A DNA stretch of 64,000 bases from the NCBI GenBank assembly GCA_023459055.1, contig JAEWVR010000004.1:62001-126000 (forward strand), in the 5' to 3' direction. The notes under the pieces are model-generated. The model saw only the letters and a list, made by a program, of their open reading frames with translations, made no database searches and was not told where the DNA came from. Position numbers and translations under genes: made by a program. Origin of the DNA: Fibrobacterota bacterium. Lineage in GTDB: Bacteria; Fibrobacterota; Chitinivibrionia; Chitinivibrionales; Chitinispirillaceae. Positions 63,029 to 64,000 of this stretch are shown one piece after another; the stretch's first letter is position 1, and every line of letters starts with the position of its first letter.

Positions 63029-64000
63029 TTATAAGACGTCAAGTACTGCTTTCACAGAAACAGCCGGTCCTGCTATATTTCCATATGGATGAAATTGTAC
63101 CCTTTTGCCATTTATCAGATGCCAGGGACCGAATTCAAAATCAACTGATGGTTTCAAATGATTATCCAGTATTGGAGAGATAAATGGTACACGTACATGA
63201 AGATTCAAAAAAAGTAACTCCGGGGACTCCCGCTCTACATCCCAGCCATCATCAACAAGGTGTAACGAATACGGGCGCCTGTAAGTAATAGATGCCTCAT
63301 AAACATTTTGAATACCTGTGCCTGATAGATACCTTATCTTAAACCCGGATTCAAGTGGTAAATTTTCAGCTAGTACACCCTTAAATTCCTTATTCATCTG
63401 AACCCAGGGTAAAATTTCGAACGGGACCTTTGATAACTTGAAATTACCATTAATACGTGCACCCGCAATGCATGACAATGATTTGTTTTCCCGAAGAATA
63501 ACATACTGCTTTATTCCGTTATTAACAGCATACTCAGGATATCCATACTGTACATTCACCCAACCTTGCAAATCAAGCGGTAGTTTAAAGAGGGTATCAA
63601 CCGATGCTTTCAGAAACGCTTTTGAACTGCGGATGCTCTTGATGTCAAGTATTGACGTTCGGTTTGAATAACTCGTGTAAACAAAGGGCTTATATGATGG
63701 TGTATAATCATATGCAACAGCACCTTTAATTGACATATTTGAATATGGGAACCATGTCAAAGAACCGTTATATACCGGCTCAATATTATTATAAAATCCG
63801 GCTCCAGCCTTTATAAACCACCTCTCTGAAATACTGCTGCAAAGATCTCCTTTAATTGAATATTCCGGTGATCGGGCGGTGTTTTTATTAACAGTGATTA
63901 CACCGGTTACATTATCTGCCAGCCGATGAGACCAGACAGTACTCATGTCAAGTATATTATTTTCTCGTTTAGTTGCATGATCCGGATACTCTTCCCGCAT
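63029..64000 (-). CDS. outer-membrane beta-barrel protein, C-terminal part (runs off window)
   Basis: 324 codons are visible, still open at the window edge. The apparent Met at 63998-64000 is probably internal, because no signal peptide follows. The sequence is a row of barrel strands (TGVITVNKNTARSPEYSIKG, ERWFIKAGAGFYNNIEPV, LTWFPYSNMSIKGAVAYDYT, LQGWVNVQYGYPEY) with aromatic belts and short turns, ending VSVKAVLDVL. No named family recognised; the N-terminal part lies outside the window. Confidence 0.65.
   Translation of the reverse strand: MREEYPDHATKRENNILDMSTVWSHRLADNVTGVITVNKNTARSPEYSIKGDLCSSISERWFIKAGAGFYNNIEPVYNGSLTWFPYSNMSIKGAVAYDYTPSYKPFVYTSYSNRTSILDIKSIRSSKAFLKASVDTLFKLPLDLQGWVNVQYGYPEYAVNNGIKQYVILRENKSLSCIAGARINGNFKLSKVPFEILPWVQMNKEFKGVLAENLPLESGFKIRYLSGTGIQNVYEASITYRRPYSLHLVDDGWDVERESPELLFLNLHVRVPFISPILDNHLKPSVDFEFGPWHLINGKRVQFHPYGNIAGPAVSVKAVLDVL

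Noticed and set aside
63998..64000. Methionine at the window edge as true start of the last barrel gene
   Set aside because: No signal peptide follows and the frame is open to the edge; the gene most likely continues outside.
1..64000. CRISPR array, rRNA, tRNA, complete insertion sequence or prophage
   Set aside because: No repeat-spacer pattern, no tRNA cloverleaf signature or rRNA segments, and no intact transposase or integrase were seen anywhere in the window.

Overview
The window reads as a Gram-negative, anaerobic, plant-polysaccharide-degrading bacterium, most likely a member of the Fibrobacterota lineage (Chitinispirillum/Chitinivibrio side rather than classical Fibrobacter, because a chemoreceptor is present and the DNA is AT-rich). 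This rests on secreted GH9, GH11 and GH26 glycanases, a fibro-slime domain protein, several C-terminal modules resembling type IX secretion sorting domains, a fermentative AdhE and a complete Tol-Pal cluster. Assignment is by recognising protein families only; no 16S gene or tRNA was seen.

Layout. 1-5035 (minus): secreted two-haem propeller protein, RidA/chorismatase-like protein and two small secreted proteins. 5828-7615: Cys-rich FnIII surface protein and an ABC-type substrate-binding protein. 7985-17197: the most unusual region. One minus-strand operon runs from 16043 to 7985 and encodes, in order, a lipoprotein with eight FnIII domains ending in a 2[4Fe-4S] ferredoxin, four more small exported ferredoxins (two lipoproteins, one Tat-like, one Sec-type), an outer-membrane barrel, a DsbD-like membrane protein and a NapH-NapG-like membrane polyferredoxin. 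A divergent gene encodes a Cys-rich FnIII protein. I read this as a candidate ferredoxin-based trans-envelope electron conduit, built like porin-cytochrome systems but with Fe-S proteins in place of haem proteins. 17305-20111: tandem-HTH GntR/LacI-type regulator divergent from a GH26 mannanase. 20816-31613: regulator, chemoreceptor, AdhE with two Rex-like operators, radical SAM protein and a PAS-SpoIIE phosphatase. 31691-35616: GH9 and GH11. 35851-40710: GNAT, outer-membrane protein, Fur-FeoA fusion and a hybrid histidine kinase with a collapsed sensor domain. 40887-45420: tolQ-tolR-tolA-tolB-pal-cpoB. 45489-49118: trmFO and topA. 49507-53773: fibro-slime protein and an orphan receiver protein. 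54521-58691: amtB-glnK-glnD nitrogen cluster with a good sigma-54 promoter and a nearby orphan transcription unit. 59186-64000: HrpA-type helicase and an outer-membrane protein cut by the window edge.

How they fit together. The organism probably hydrolyses hemicellulose and cellulose outside the cell, ferments the sugars (AdhE, probably under Rex control) and may dispose of reducing equivalents through the inner membrane-to-surface ferredoxin chain. The Fur-FeoA regulator and the envelope Tol-Pal genes match an iron-demanding, complex envelope. The electron-conduit role is inference from domain content, export signals and gene order; no acceptor or donor can be named from the sequence alone.
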